A DNA stretch of 56,360 nucleotides from the NCBI GenBank assembly GCA_011772475.1, contig WVZK01000143.1:1-56360 (forward strand), written 5' to 3'. Source of the DNA: Candidatus Aminicenantota bacterium (GTDB lineage Bacteria; Acidobacteriota; Aminicenantia; Aminicenantales; Aminicenantaceae). Positions 24,341 through 33,531 of the stretch are shown one piece after another. Below the pieces are notes generated by a model that did not search any database, was not told where the DNA came from, and saw only the letters and a program-made list of their open reading frames with translations. Position numbers and translations under genes: made by a program. Position 1 is the first letter of the stretch. Each line of letters opens with the position of its first letter.

Positions 24341-24865
24341 TCATTCAGGCTCCACCAAGCCATAGTTCCCGTCTTTTCTTCGGTATAGTACAGCCCATTT
24401 CTCTGAGCCTAATTTTCGAAAAACAAACACTTCCTTTTTGGTTAGATCAAATTGAAGAAAAGCTTCCTCAAGAGACATGGGCTTCAGGGAATAATCCCGA
24501 CTGCTAATAACTCTTCTTTGCTTCTCTTCAGGTTCGATAGGAAGAGAATATTCTTCTCTTTCTCTATTCTTTCTTCTTTTCCTCTCTCTTAATTTCTCTT
24601 TCTCCTTTTTGACTCTCTTCTCTATGTTGTCAAAAGCCAAGCCAAGGGAACTAAGCATATCATTCGTTTCTTCCACTGCGTTTAAAGTCACTCCTTTGGT
24701 TTTCACGTTGATCTCGACTTTATGTCTGTATTTTTCAACAGAGAGAATAAGATCAGCATCAATCTTATGCCCTAAAACTCTCGCAAAAGATTTAAGCCTT
24801 CTTTCACAATACCGTCTCATTTCAGGAGTTATACTTGTATGTCTAGCGGTGAAATTTAAACTCAT
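24341..24865 (-). CDS. hpf: Long-form ribosome hibernation promoting factor
   Basis: A 174-residue protein that inactivates ribosomes by dimerisation. Residues 1-100 form the HPF/YfiA beta-alpha domain (FTARHTSITPEMRRYCERRL ... 'VEKYRHKVEINV'). A highly charged linker (100-125) leads to the C-terminal dimerisation domain typical of the long form (RDYSLKPMSLEEAFLQFDLT, then 'FRKLGSEKWAVLYRRKDGNYGL'). The start codon shares one base with the rpoN stop (TAATG). The rpoN-hpf-ptsN order is the same as in E. coli, although E. coli has the short form. Confidence 0.93.
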   Translation of the reverse strand: MSLNFTARHTSITPEMRRYCERRLKSFARVLGHKIDADLILSVEKYRHKVEINVKTKGVTLNAVEETNDMLSSLGLAFDNIEKRVKKEKEKLRERKRRKNREREEYSLPIEPEEKQRRVISSRDYSLKPMSLEEAFLQFDLTKKEVFVFRKLGSEKWAVLYRRKDGNYGLVEPE

Positions 24866-26352
24866 TAAGCTTCCTCCATCTCGAACTTTCTTTTCCTTAT
24901 GTGGGATGGTTGAATCCGCAGCTGCTTCCTGTACTTGGCTACAGTCCTACGAGCAACTTTTAAATTTTCCCTGGCCAGCACTTCTCCTATCTCAATATCA
25001 CTTAACGGATTCCCTTTATCTTCACTACCTATAAGTTTTTTAATCCTCTCCTTGATTCTTAAGGAAGAAATTTCTTCGCCAAAATCTCCCGAGAGGGATT
25101 TATGAAAAAAGTATTTTAGCGAAAATACACCCCGAGGCGTCATGATGTACTTATTGGCCACCACTCTTCCCACAGTAGACTCATGAACACCAATCTCTTG
25201 GGCCAGCTCTATTAAAGTCAAAGGCTTAATATGCTCAATGCCCTTCTCGATGAATTCTTTTTGCTTCTCCACGATGTATTTCGCCACTTTATAAATCGTT
25301 TGATTCCTTTGGTCCAAGCTTCGCAAAAACCAAAATGCTTTTTTCATCTTATCCTTCAAGAACCTGTACGTGTCAGGATTATCTTTAGAAGCTTGGGCCA
25401 GAAGCTTTTTATAGTAGCTGCTTATTCTCAAGCGAGGCAAGCTTTCGTTATTTAACACGATATCAAGTTTATCATCTTCCTTGGTGACAATAATATCTGG
25501 AACAACATAAAACGTCCTCTCTTGACTGTATTTCCTTCCGGGCGTTGGATCCAGGCCTTTGATAATTTCCATATGAACCTTTACTGCCGAAAGAGGAATA
25601 CCAAGCGCCTTTGCCAGATGAGAATAATCGGATTTTTCCAAAAGATGAAGATGGTCGTTGATGATAGTGCAGGCTACCTCGTCCTTGATCTGAAGGTATT
25701 CAATTTGAGCCAATAGTGCTTCTTTAAGGGTTAGGCTCCCTACGCCCACAGGATCAAATCCTTTAATCTTCTCTCTGATGTCATTTACCCTCTCCACGCG
25801 AGCCTTGCAAGTTTTTGCAATTTCTTCCTCAGTAGTCGTCAGGTAGCCATCTTCGTTTATGTTTCCTATAATATGCTGAGCAATTTCTTTATCCTTTTTA
25901 TCAAAAAATGTCAGATTCGCCTGCCAATTGAGATGATCCCAAAGAGAAGAGCCTTTAGAAACAATGTTTTCCAAAGAAGGCACTTCCTTTTTCTCCAGGA
26001 AATAGGAACGAAATCTATCATCAAAATATTCTTGAAAGTAAGATTCAAATTCTGAGTCTTCGTCCTCTTTCTGGACCTCTTTTACTTCCTCTGACTCAGA
26101 GTCCTCTGGTTTCTCTTCTTGCTCCTTTCCTTTTTCTTCTCTTTCTTTCTCTCCTTCCTCGATCCCTTCCACTGTTGTTTTTTCTATCGTTTCTTCCTCA
26201 GACTCGAGCACGGGATTCTCGGAAAGCTCGGTGTCAATGATTTCGATAAGCTCTAAATTTGTTAAGGGGAGGAGTTTAATAGCCTGCTGAAGAGCAGGAG
26301 CAAGAATTAGTTTTTGAACTTGCTTCTGATCCAGCCTTTGCTTCAGTATCAT
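24865..26352 (-). CDS. rpoN: RNA polymerase sigma-54 factor
   Basis: A sigma factor for -24/-12 promoters that needs AAA+ enhancer-binding activators. In 495 residues all regions are present: Region I (LDQKQVQKLILAPALQQAIK...), an acidic Region II (about 55-110, Glu-rich), the core-binding domain (LIEIIDTEL to about 300), a helix-turn-helix and the C-terminal RpoN box ARRTVAKYRK (467-476), which reads the -24 element. It lies 32 bases below lptB. No activator gene is in this window. A matching promoter is found at 19002-19019. Confidence 0.96.
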   Translation of the reverse strand: MILKQRLDQKQVQKLILAPALQQAIKLLPLTNLELIEIIDTELSENPVLESEEETIEKTTVEGIEEGEKEREEKGKEQEEKPEDSESEEVKEVQKEDEDSEFESYFQEYFDDRFRSYFLEKKEVPSLENIVSKGSSLWDHLNWQANLTFFDKKDKEIAQHIIGNINEDGYLTTTEEEIAKTCKARVERVNDIREKIKGFDPVGVGSLTLKEALLAQIEYLQIKDEVACTIINDHLHLLEKSDYSHLAKALGIPLSAVKVHMEIIKGLDPTPGRKYSQERTFYVVPDIIVTKEDDKLDIVLNNESLPRLRISSYYKKLLAQASKDNPDTYRFLKDKMKKAFWFLRSLDQRNQTIYKVAKYIVEKQKEFIEKGIEHIKPLTLIELAQEIGVHESTVGRVVANKYIMTPRGVFSLKYFFHKSLSGDFGEEISSLRIKERIKKLIGSEDKGNPLSDIEIGEVLARENLKVARRTVAKYRKQLRIQPSHIRKRKFEMEEA

Positions 26353-26384
26353 GATTATGCTCGAATGGACCTTGATCTATAAAA

Positions 26385-27113
26385 TCAAGAAAGATAAAAA
26401 TCTTCTCCTAGATAACTTTTCTTCACTTCTTCAGAAAAAACCAATTCCTTGGGAGTCCCTTCCATTAAAATCTTTCCCTTATCAATGATATACGCTCTAT
26501 CTGTGATTTTTAACGCTTCCCTTACACTGTGGTCTGTTAAAAGAATTCCTATTCTTTTATTTTTAAGGCCAAGGATGATTTCTTGTAAGTCCTGGATGGC
26601 CAAAGGATCGATGCCAGTAAAGGGTTCGTCCAGAAGGATAAATTCAGGAATTGTGATTAGGGCTCTAGCAATCTCAAGCCTTCTTCTTTCTCCCCCCGAT
26701 AATGTATATGCTCTTGCTTTTTGAAGCTTATCAAGCCCAAACTCTTTAAGGACGCCGTCGAGATCGCTGTTTCCCTTTGATTGGACATTCCGCTTCGTCT
26801 CCATTATAGACAGAAGATTGTCCTCGACACTCAGCTTCCTGAAAGCTGATGCTTCCTGCGGGAGAAGACATAATCCTTTTCTTGCCCTGGCATACATAGG
26901 CAGCTCTGTAATATCTTCTTCATCCAGGTAAATTCGCCCCGAATCCTTAGGAATGAGACCGAGTATTAGAGAAAAGGTCGTCGTTTTTCCTGCTCCATTA
27001 GGCCCCAAAAGACCAACGATTTCTCCTTTTCTAACACTAAGAGAAACTTTATCGACGACTTTTTTCTTATGATAGCTTTTTTCCAGCTTTATGGCTTCTA
27101 AAGAGTGTTTCAT
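26385..27113 (-). CDS. lptB: LPS export ABC transporter ATP-binding protein LptB
   Basis: Cytoplasmic ATPase that powers lipopolysaccharide extraction from the inner membrane with LptF/LptG (not in this window). The 242 residues contain Walker A GPNGAGKTT (about 36-44), the Q-loop in 'LPQEASAFRKLSVEDN', signature LSGGERRRLEIARAL, Walker B FILLDEP and the switch His in LLTDHSVRE. The 'GLCLLPQEASAFRKL' region is characteristic of LptB. The start overlaps the end of the LptC-like gene by four bases. Confidence 0.94.
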   Translation of the reverse strand: MKHSLEAIKLEKSYHKKKVVDKVSLSVRKGEIVGLLGPNGAGKTTTFSLILGLIPKDSGRIYLDEEDITELPMYARARKGLCLLPQEASAFRKLSVEDNLLSIMETKRNVQSKGNSDLDGVLKEFGLDKLQKARAYTLSGGERRRLEIARALITIPEFILLDEPFTGIDPLAIQDLQEIILGLKNKRIGILLTDHSVREALKITDRAYIIDKGKILMEGTPKELVFSEEVKKSYLGEDFYLS

Positions 27114-28996
27114 TTCTCACGTTTTATTACTGTTGCCGACCTTTCTCTAGCTTTATTTTCAACAAGGATTCTATCATCGGCCAGGTAAAAAGTCAATTTG
27201 TCGCCCCTGGTTATCCCCCTTTCTTTGTCTATCAAGACTGGGTTTCCCAAAAGGACTACAGATTCCTTATCCGGGTCGTATATCGCTTCCTCTCCCCTTC
27301 CTTCTCCAAGACTTTGAACAATGACAACGTCCCCGCGGGCAACTATCTTCTCCACGTCTCCTTCTTCCTCGCTCAGATAGACTGAAACGGATTGAGCTCT
27401 AAGGTCAATGTCCTTAACCTTTAAGGAACTTCTTTCTTCGTAGAAAATAAGATTCTGCTCAGGATGATATGTCATTTTATCTGAGGATATTTCCACTCTT
27501 TCCTCTTTTTCTTCATCCTTTGGCCTATGAGGAAAGATGGATTTCACCTCTCCTTTGGAAAGAATTTTTCCCGTCTCTTCATAAAGCACGATTTCATCGG
27601 CAAGCAATATTCTCTTCTCCTGCCATGCTTTTATATCGCCGTTAAAAAGAAAACGCTTTTCTTGGTCGAAATATCTCATCTCTTTGGCATTTACGAGAAC
27701 AGGGGATTCTTCAGAAAAGAGGCCGACACGTTTCTTTTCTCCTTTTTTTTGATTCAGAACGACCTTGACTCCCCTTCTTACTTCTAAGTTATTGTTATCA
27801 AGGGAAATGGATATCTCCTCGGCAAAAACCTCGCTGTCGGAAGAAGCTACGCGTGCTTCATACGGACCTTTTCCCTTAGCCCGGAGAACATCTGTTTTGT
27901 CCTTCATTATTAGGGAATCTCCCTCGATAAACCTTTTCTCTTCTGAGCTCTCTTCTTGATCAACCATCCTCGCCCTTTCTAATGCCTCAAATTCCCTGAG
28001 CTCTCCTTCTCGATCAAACAAAAATTTTACATGCTCTGCCAATATATGGGTAAAGGCCCCTGAGGAGGAGGCAAACTTAATTGAGCAATTCCCGCTCGCC
28101 TCTAAGGCCTGAACCTTCTGCAGGAAGGGGAAGGCTCTAATTTCTATCTCTTCTGCTTCCACCTCGCGCATTGTGCTTTGAGAGAAAGGAGATGAGCGGC
28201 TCGATGAAGAAATATCTTCCTTCTCCTCTTCTCTAATGAATGCTTTGGCATTGCCCTTCAGAACCAGAGTCCTGAGATTTTCTTCATCTTCTGACAACTT
28301 AAACTCTAAATTCGAAGCTGCGGCACGGCTCTCTCCATGAAAAAGACGCACTCCTCCATCCATCAAGCCTTGTCTTCTTTTTCGGCTGTATACCAACCTT
28401 TTCCCTTGGGCAATAAGGGGGAAGGAAGTCTCAAGATTAGGCCTTAGGCGGAGATGGACGTTCTCTTGGAGGAGTAACTTCTCTTCACCCATCAAATAGT
28501 CCAACTTCTGGGCAGTCCCGCTTAAGCCCTCTGATGAAAAATTGACACCTTTGGCCGTGCTGAAAAGTTCCTTTTTATTGTCATAATTCAACGAAACGGA
28601 TTCAATCACCAAATCCTCATATTTAACTTTTCCATTGCCGCTTAGCGCAAAATGATTCCAGTCTTTGTCATAGACAACCTCATTGCCGTAGATGAAAACA
28701 TCCTTGCCTTCTCTTTTTTTCAGAAAAACAATCTCTACATTCCCCTCTGCGTGATAATTCTTATCCTCACCAACGTAATGCTTATCTGCCATGAACCGAA
28801 CACTTTCCTCTCCTCCTTTGATTTCGAAATGGACAATCTTATCCTTCTTCTCTATTTTCTGCAGGGTAAGATCATCCGCTTTCACGGGGACCTGAGGCTT
28901 TCTAATCGAGCGAGTAATAAAATACCTCACTATTACTGCCAGGAGTATTACGAGCAGGATTATTATCCCAACTCTCATGATCTTCGGGATATTCAT
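27110..28996 (-). CDS. Oversized LptC/OstA-type LPS transport protein
   Basis: The protein has one N-terminal membrane helix (about residues 8-27) and then some 600 periplasmic residues of beta-rich repeats. The first 180 residues look like LptC (PVKADDLTLQKI, 'YHAEGNVEIVF', 'VVYDKDWNHFALSGNGKVKY', 'GLSGTAQKLDYL'). Later blocks repeat the OstA/LptA pattern: 'LEASGNCSIKF', 'SLIMKDKTDVLRAKGKG', 'FLFNGDIKAWQ', 'IVARGDVVIVQ', 'REGDKL'-like turns. LptC is normally about 190 residues and LptA about 180, so at 628 residues this seems to combine a LptC anchor and a LptA-type bridge. No separate lptA is in this region. It overlaps lptB by four bases; an AGGA site precedes the ATG. Confidence 0.8.
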   Translation of the reverse strand: MNIPKIMRVGIIILLVILLAVIVRYFITRSIRKPQVPVKADDLTLQKIEKKDKIVHFEIKGGEESVRFMADKHYVGEDKNYHAEGNVEIVFLKKREGKDVFIYGNEVVYDKDWNHFALSGNGKVKYEDLVIESVSLNYDNKKELFSTAKGVNFSSEGLSGTAQKLDYLMGEEKLLLQENVHLRLRPNLETSFPLIAQGKRLVYSRKRRQGLMDGGVRLFHGESRAAASNLEFKLSEDEENLRTLVLKGNAKAFIREEEKEDISSSSRSSPFSQSTMREVEAEEIEIRAFPFLQKVQALEASGNCSIKFASSSGAFTHILAEHVKFLFDREGELREFEALERARMVDQEESSEEKRFIEGDSLIMKDKTDVLRAKGKGPYEARVASSDSEVFAEEISISLDNNNLEVRRGVKVVLNQKKGEKKRVGLFSEESPVLVNAKEMRYFDQEKRFLFNGDIKAWQEKRILLADEIVLYEETGKILSKGEVKSIFPHRPKDEEKEERVEISSDKMTYHPEQNLIFYEERSSLKVKDIDLRAQSVSVYLSEEEGDVEKIVARGDVVIVQSLGEGRGEEAIYDPDKESVVLLGNPVLIDKERGITRGDKLTFYLADDRILVENKARERSATVIKREK

Positions 28997-29018
28997 GTTT
29001 TTTCCTACTAACCTTCGC

Positions 29019-30710
29019 CTACGACTTTATGTCTTCAAGAGCAAGACTTAACTTTTCTTCCCCCATGTATTCGGAAAATTGAAAAGAATAAGTCAAATCG
29101 ATTTTATCGCCTTTCTGGAGGCTCTGGGCCCATTCGCCTCTTTCCCACCCAAGAGCCTCAAAAATCCTTCCTTTCTGCTTTAATATTAGCTTGGCGTGCT
29201 TTCCCTGAATTTTGAGAGGTTCCCTGACGACTTCTGCTTTTTCCGTCATAAAAATCGGTTTGGGATTTCCAACTCCAAATGGAGAAAGAAGATAAAAATT
29301 CTCGATTAACCTAGGGCTTATATCAGAAAAGTCTATCTTCGAATCTATGTATATTTTTCTTTTTAAGTGGTCATCAGTTATTCTTGAGCCGACATAGGCA
29401 TTTGCCGTCTTTTTAAAAAGCTCCAGATTTTCATGAGCAAGCACACAACCGACGGCCATTGAATGTCCCCCGTAATTCAAGAACAGCTCTTTGCATTCAT
29501 CCAAACATGCGATAAGAGGAAACTCATTTATGCTTCTTCCTGAGCCATATGCCTTTCCATCTTCATAAACAAACATCAAAACTGGCCGATGAAAGTGATC
29601 TTTTAGCTTTGAGGCCACAATGCCGATCACTCCACGGTGCCATTCCTCGCAGCCCAATATCAGAAACTTGTATCGTTTATCAAGAGTTCTTTTTCTGATC
29701 CTCCTCAAGGCCTGCTCATAAATTTTCTCTTGTGTTTTCTGCCTCTTGGCATTCAGTTTATTAAGATGGCCTACGAGCTCAAGTGACTCTGGAATAGAAT
29801 CTGTAAAGAATAGCTTAACAGCCAAATCAGTCATACCCATTCTTCCAGCAGCATTTATCCTCGGCCCGATCCTGTACCCGACATCTCCAGCGGAGACTTT
29901 TTTTCCACTCAAACCGCAGAACTCAATCAGGCTTGACAATCCAATGTTGACGACGTCTTCCAGCGCTTTTAGCCCGAACTTAACAAAAAGCCTGTTTTCA
30001 CCTTTCAATTCTGCAACGTCAGCTATTGTCCCTATTGAAACCATCTTCATATAATGCGGAAGAGAAGAAGACATGCCCTCTCTTTCAAAAAGAGCCTGGA
30101 TAAGCTTGAAGACCACCCCGATTCCGGCTAAACTCCTATCAGGATATCCTGATTCGTCAAGCACAGGATTGAGGATTGCCTTCGCTTGAGGAAGGATATC
30201 TCCCGGCAGATGATGGTCAGTTATGATGATATCAACTCCTTCCCCTTTAGCTCTTTTCGCGAATCGCGTCGCTTTTATCCCGCAATCCACACTGATCACT
30301 AAGCTAGCTTTTTTTTCAAGGACAATATCAATATGCTGCTCTTTAATCCCGTATCCTTCCTTCAATCTCTCAGGAATAAAGTAATCGACCTCTGCGCCCA
30401 GGGACTCCAGGGCCTTGGAGAGGATAACAACAGAAAGAATGCCGTCCACATCATAATCGCCAAAAATTAATATTTTCTCCTTCTGGAAAATCGCCTTGCT
30501 GATTCTTTCCACTGCCTCCTTCATGTCTCTCATTAAATAAGGATCATGAAGGCCATCCAAATTCCCAAACAGAAACTTGCCAGCAGCTTCTGGGTCGCAC
30601 AAATTCCTGTTGACCAATATTTGAGCAATTTCTGAGGGAATATCAAGCTCAGCAGAGAGAGTTTTCGCTTCTTCCCGGTAAGGAGCCAACATCCAGATAG
30701 TTTCTACCAT
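29019..30710 (-). CDS. recJ: Single-stranded-DNA-specific exonuclease RecJ
   Basis: A 5'-3' exonuclease acting in recombination, mismatch and base-excision repair. The 563-residue protein has the DHH phosphoesterase domain (GDYDVDGILS, SVDCGI, TDHHLPG), a linker, the DHHA1 domain with 'NYGGHSMAVGC', and a C-terminal OB-fold. All metal-binding aspartates and histidines are visible. It is the first gene of a long minus-strand run that continues into the lpt/rpoN/PTS genes, about 22 bases from the next. Its start lies beside a repeat-rich divergent region shared with ftsY. Confidence 0.94.
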   Translation of the reverse strand: MVETIWMLAPYREEAKTLSAELDIPSEIAQILVNRNLCDPEAAGKFLFGNLDGLHDPYLMRDMKEAVERISKAIFQKEKILIFGDYDVDGILSVVILSKALESLGAEVDYFIPERLKEGYGIKEQHIDIVLEKKASLVISVDCGIKATRFAKRAKGEGVDIIITDHHLPGDILPQAKAILNPVLDESGYPDRSLAGIGVVFKLIQALFEREGMSSSLPHYMKMVSIGTIADVAELKGENRLFVKFGLKALEDVVNIGLSSLIEFCGLSGKKVSAGDVGYRIGPRINAAGRMGMTDLAVKLFFTDSIPESLELVGHLNKLNAKRQKTQEKIYEQALRRIRKRTLDKRYKFLILGCEEWHRGVIGIVASKLKDHFHRPVLMFVYEDGKAYGSGRSINEFPLIACLDECKELFLNYGGHSMAVGCVLAHENLELFKKTANAYVGSRITDDHLKRKIYIDSKIDFSDISPRLIENFYLLSPFGVGNPKPIFMTEKAEVVREPLKIQGKHAKLILKQKGRIFEALGWERGEWAQSLQKGDKIDLTYSFQFSEYMGEEKLSLALEDIKS

Positions 30711-30736
30711 TGGCTCTTAAATTTAACATAAAAAAA

Positions 30737-30886
30737 GGGGACAGGCTACTTTTTTATCGGGGACAGGCGTTGCCATCGCGGAAAATGGCCGCGGAAAATG
30801 GGGCGGAAAATGGGGCCAGGCCCCATTTTTTGAGCCCATTTTATTCTTGTTTGTATGAATAAAAGCAAAAAACAAGACCTGACCCC
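30737..30886. repeat. Compound repeat region between recJ and ftsY
   Basis: In order: GGGGACAGGCTACTTTTTT (30737-30755), GGGGACAGGCG (30759-30769), three copies of GCGGAAAATGG, a perfect palindrome with 11-base arms AAAATGGGGCC and GGCCCCATTTT around one A (30807-30829), and a CAAGACCTGACCCC unit ending at 30886. Each unit recurs elsewhere in the window, mostly between genes. Confidence 0.8.
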
Positions 30887-30889
30887 TAA

Positions 30890-30918
30890 TTGACTTTAAA
30901 AAACTCGAAAAATATAAT
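30890..30918 (+). promoter_or_regulatory. Near-consensus promoter of ftsY, probable leaderless start
   Basis: TTGACT (30890-30895) and a perfect TATAAT (30913-30918) are 17 bases apart. Transcription is expected near 30925, only about three bases before the GTG start at 30928, and no ribosome binding site is present. Confidence 0.75.
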
Positions 30919-30927
30919 AATCGTGCC

Positions 30928-31821
30928 GTGATCGGAAATTTAAAAGAAAAACTAGCCGAAACGCGAAATGCATTCAAACAAAGGTTCGAGGAACTTCTCC
31001 GGAGTGAAAAAGACAGAGAAGAAATTCTTGATAGACTTGCCGAATCCATGGTTCTGGCTGATGTAGGAATCCCTTCTACTGAAAGAATAATTCATTCTAT
31101 AAGAGAAAAGAGCAAAAAAACCGATTCTTTCGGAACAATTAAAAAAATATTAGAGGAAGAGATTATAAATACTCTCTCTCAATTCCCCAACAACATCAAC
31201 CTTGATCATTCTCATTCTGTCATCATGATGGTCGGAGTAAACGGCGGGGGAAAAACAACTTCCCTGGCCAAGCTAGCTTATCGCTTTACCAAGGAAGGAA
31301 AGAATGTGTTGATGGTGGCGGCTGATACATTCAGAGCAGCTGCCCAGGAACAGCTGGCATTATGGGGAAAAAAATTAAATATTCCTACCATCAAAGGTCA
31401 GTATGGAGCTGACCCTGCATCTGTAGTTTACGACTCCATTCAATCCCTAAAGGCCCGTTCCTCCGAGCTTCTCCTAGTGGATACTGCCGGAAGAATACAT
31501 ACCAACACCAACTTGATGAAGGAGTTGGAAAAGATTAAACGGATCATCTCAAGAGAAATAGAAGGAGCCCCCCATGAGATACTGCTCGTTCTGGATGCCA
31601 GTATAGGCCAAAACGCTCTGATTCAGGCCAAAGAATTTCTTAAGTTTTCGGGCTTAACTGGAATCTTCCTCACCAAGCTGGATGGCACGGCCAAAGGAGG
31701 AAGCGTTATCAGCATCGTGGACGAATTGAAGCTCCCGGTTAAATTCATCGGAATCGGGGAAAAAGAAAATGACATGCTATACTTCTCTCCCCAGGATTTT
31801 ACAAGAGCCCTTCTTTCATGA
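30928..31821 (+). CDS. ftsY: Signal recognition particle receptor FtsY
   Basis: A GTPase that docks SRP-ribosome complexes at the membrane. The 297 residues include an N domain and a G domain with GVNGGGKTT (G1), [11 protein letters not shown] (G2), DTAGRIHTN (G3), [10 protein letters not shown] (G4) and 'GIGEKENDM'. The acidic A domain of E. coli FtsY is absent, as in many bacteria. The start is GTG, directly after the promoter with no Shine-Dalgarno. It overlaps ribD by ATGA, so riboflavin genes are transcribed with it. Confidence 0.95.
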   Translation: MIGNLKEKLAETRNAFKQRFEELLRSEKDREEILDRLAESMVLADVGIPSTERIIHSIREKSKKTDSFGTIKKILEEEIINTLSQFPNNINLDHSHSVIMMVGVNGGGKTTSLAKLAYRFTKEGKNVLMVAADTFRAAAQEQLALWGKKLNIPTIKGQYGADPASVVYDSIQSLKARSSELLLVDTAGRIHTNTNLMKELEKIKRIISREIEGAPHEILLVLDASIGQNALIQAKEFLKFSGLTGIFLTKLDGTAKGGSVISIVDELKLPVKFIGIGEKENDMLYFSPQDFTRALLS

Positions 31822-32912
31822 AAAACCTTAAAGATATTTTCTACCTCCAGATGGCCTACGCTTTAGCTGAAAAAGCTAAAGGATGGGCAAGCCCAAATCC
31901 CTACGTGGGCGCAGTGATCGTACGCAAAGATGTGATTGTAGGCCATGGCTACCATGTAAAACCCGGCCAGCCCCACGCCGAAGCCCTGGCTCTCCAAAGA
32001 GCTGGCCCTCTTTCCCGAAACAGCACTGCTTACATCACTCTCGAACCTTGTGTTCACTGGGGAAAAACACCTCCTTGTGCCGAAGCAATACTTCAGGCCC
32101 GCTTGAAAAGAGTCTTTATCTCCGCTCTCGATCCAAATCCTCTGGTTTTTAAAAAAGGATTTAAAAAAATTAAGCAGGCAGGAATAGAAGTTTCTGTTGG
32201 TCTTCTCGAGGAGAAAAACCGGCAACTGAATGAAGTATACATAAAATACATCACAAAAAAAACTCCATTTGTCATCGCTAAAGCCGCCATAAGTGTCGAC
32301 GGGAAAATAGCCACCAGAAGATTTTCGTCCCGATGGATCTCATCTCCGCAGACAAGAAAATACTTTCATCTATTAAGAGGAGAGTATGATGCTCACCTGG
32401 TTGGTATTAATACTCTTATCAAGGACGATCCTCTGCTTACTGTGCGCCATCCTAACTGGAGAGGAAAACAGATTGCGCGAGTTATCCTCGACTCCAATCT
32501 TCGCTTCCCCTTAACAGCCAAAATACTTTCCACTCTCTCCAAAGGGAGAATTCTTGTTTTTTCCCTTAATAAAGCCTCCCCAAGGAAAGCTGAAGCTCTG
32601 CGCAAAAAGGGAGTGGAGGTCATTTTTCTTTCTTCCACGACTCTAGACATAAAGAAAGTGCTATCCTGGTTGGGCAAGAACGAGATATCGAGCGTGCTGG
32701 TGGAAGGCGGCAGCCGAGTGCTGACGTCAATGCTCGAAGGCGGGCTTGTGGATAAGATTATTGTTTCCATTTCTCCCAAATTGATCGGGGGAAAGCATGC
32801 GCCATCTCTTCTCCAGGGAGAAGGGGCAGATTTCATAAAAAACGCTATACATTTGAAAAGAATAAACTCTTTTCAAATTGACGAAGACATCATCATGGAA
32901 GGATATCTCTAA
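31818..32912 (+). CDS. ribD: Bifunctional diaminohydroxyphosphoribosylaminopyrimidine deaminase / reductase
   Basis: Carries out the second and third steps of riboflavin synthesis. The 364-residue protein has a zinc deaminase domain (HAEALAL, then EPCVHWGKTPPC, with the catalytic His-Glu and zinc cysteines) and a C-terminal NADPH reductase domain (KAAISVDGKIATR, 'SRWISSPQTR', 'VLVEGGSRVLTSML'). It overlaps ftsY by four bases and ribE by one base (TAATG), giving tight coupling. No FMN riboswitch is seen in front of it. Confidence 0.95.
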   Translation: MKNLKDIFYLQMAYALAEKAKGWASPNPYVGAVIVRKDVIVGHGYHVKPGQPHAEALALQRAGPLSRNSTAYITLEPCVHWGKTPPCAEAILQARLKRVFISALDPNPLVFKKGFKKIKQAGIEVSVGLLEEKNRQLNEVYIKYITKKTPFVIAKAAISVDGKIATRRFSSRWISSPQTRKYFHLLRGEYDAHLVGINTLIKDDPLLTVRHPNWRGKQIARVILDSNLRFPLTAKILSTLSKGRILVFSLNKASPRKAEALRKKGVEVIFLSSTTLDIKKVLSWLGKNEISSVLVEGGSRVLTSMLEGGLVDKIIVSISPKLIGGKHAPSLLQGEGADFIKNAIHLKRINSFQIDEDIIMEGYL

Positions 32913-33502
32913 TGTTCACAGGAATCATTAATCATATAGGATTGTTCAAAGGATACCGACGAGGGAAACAAGAAATGGCCATCGAGGCTCCCTCTATCAT
33001 TTCTAAAATAGAAATAGGCGAGAGCCTGGCGGTGAACGGGGTCTGCTTGAGCCTGATCAAGAAAGAGAATAAAGCCCTTTTCTTCAACCTTTCTCAGGAA
33101 ACCATCCAAAAAACCAACCTGGGCTCTCTAAAGCAGGGTGAAATGCTCAATCTTGAACTGCCTCTTACCCTCTCTTCGCTCTTAAGCGGCCATCTCATCA
33201 CAGGTCACGTCGACGCTCGCGGAAAGATCCTCCTTATTTCGCAGAAAAAACCAGGAAAAAGACTGAAAATCTCCTTCCCTCCAGAGCTTAGGCCGTATTT
33301 TATCCCTGAAGGTTCAGTAGCCTTGAACGGAGTAAGCTTGACAGTAGCCAGTTTAAGCCCTTCTTCGTTCGATGTTGAACTTATCCCCATCACGCTAGAA
33401 AACTCTAATCTAGGTAGGTTAAAAAGAGGAGATGCGGTCAACGTGGAGTGTGACATGATCGGAAAATACGTGTATAATTGGATAAGTAAAGACAAGCGAT
33501 AG
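32912..33502 (+). CDS. ribE: Riboflavin synthase alpha chain
   Basis: Joins two lumazine molecules to give riboflavin. The 196 residues consist of two similar beta-barrel halves, the first with 'MFTGIINHIG' and 'SLAVNGVCLSL' and the second with 'HLITGHVDARG' and 'SVALNGVSLTV'. The N-terminal MFTGII is the family hallmark. It follows ribD with a one-base overlap and precedes ribBA by about 30 bases. The partner that makes its substrate (ribH, lumazine synthase) is not in this operon. Confidence 0.95.
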   Translation: MFTGIINHIGLFKGYRRGKQEMAIEAPSIISKIEIGESLAVNGVCLSLIKKENKALFFNLSQETIQKTNLGSLKQGEMLNLELPLTLSSLLSGHLITGHVDARGKILLISQKKPGKRLKISFPPELRPYFIPEGSVALNGVSLTVASLSPSSFDVELIPITLENSNLGRLKRGDAVNVECDMIGKYVYNWISKDKR

Positions 33503-33531
33503 AACAACAGGAAAAGAGAGAAGGATATAAA

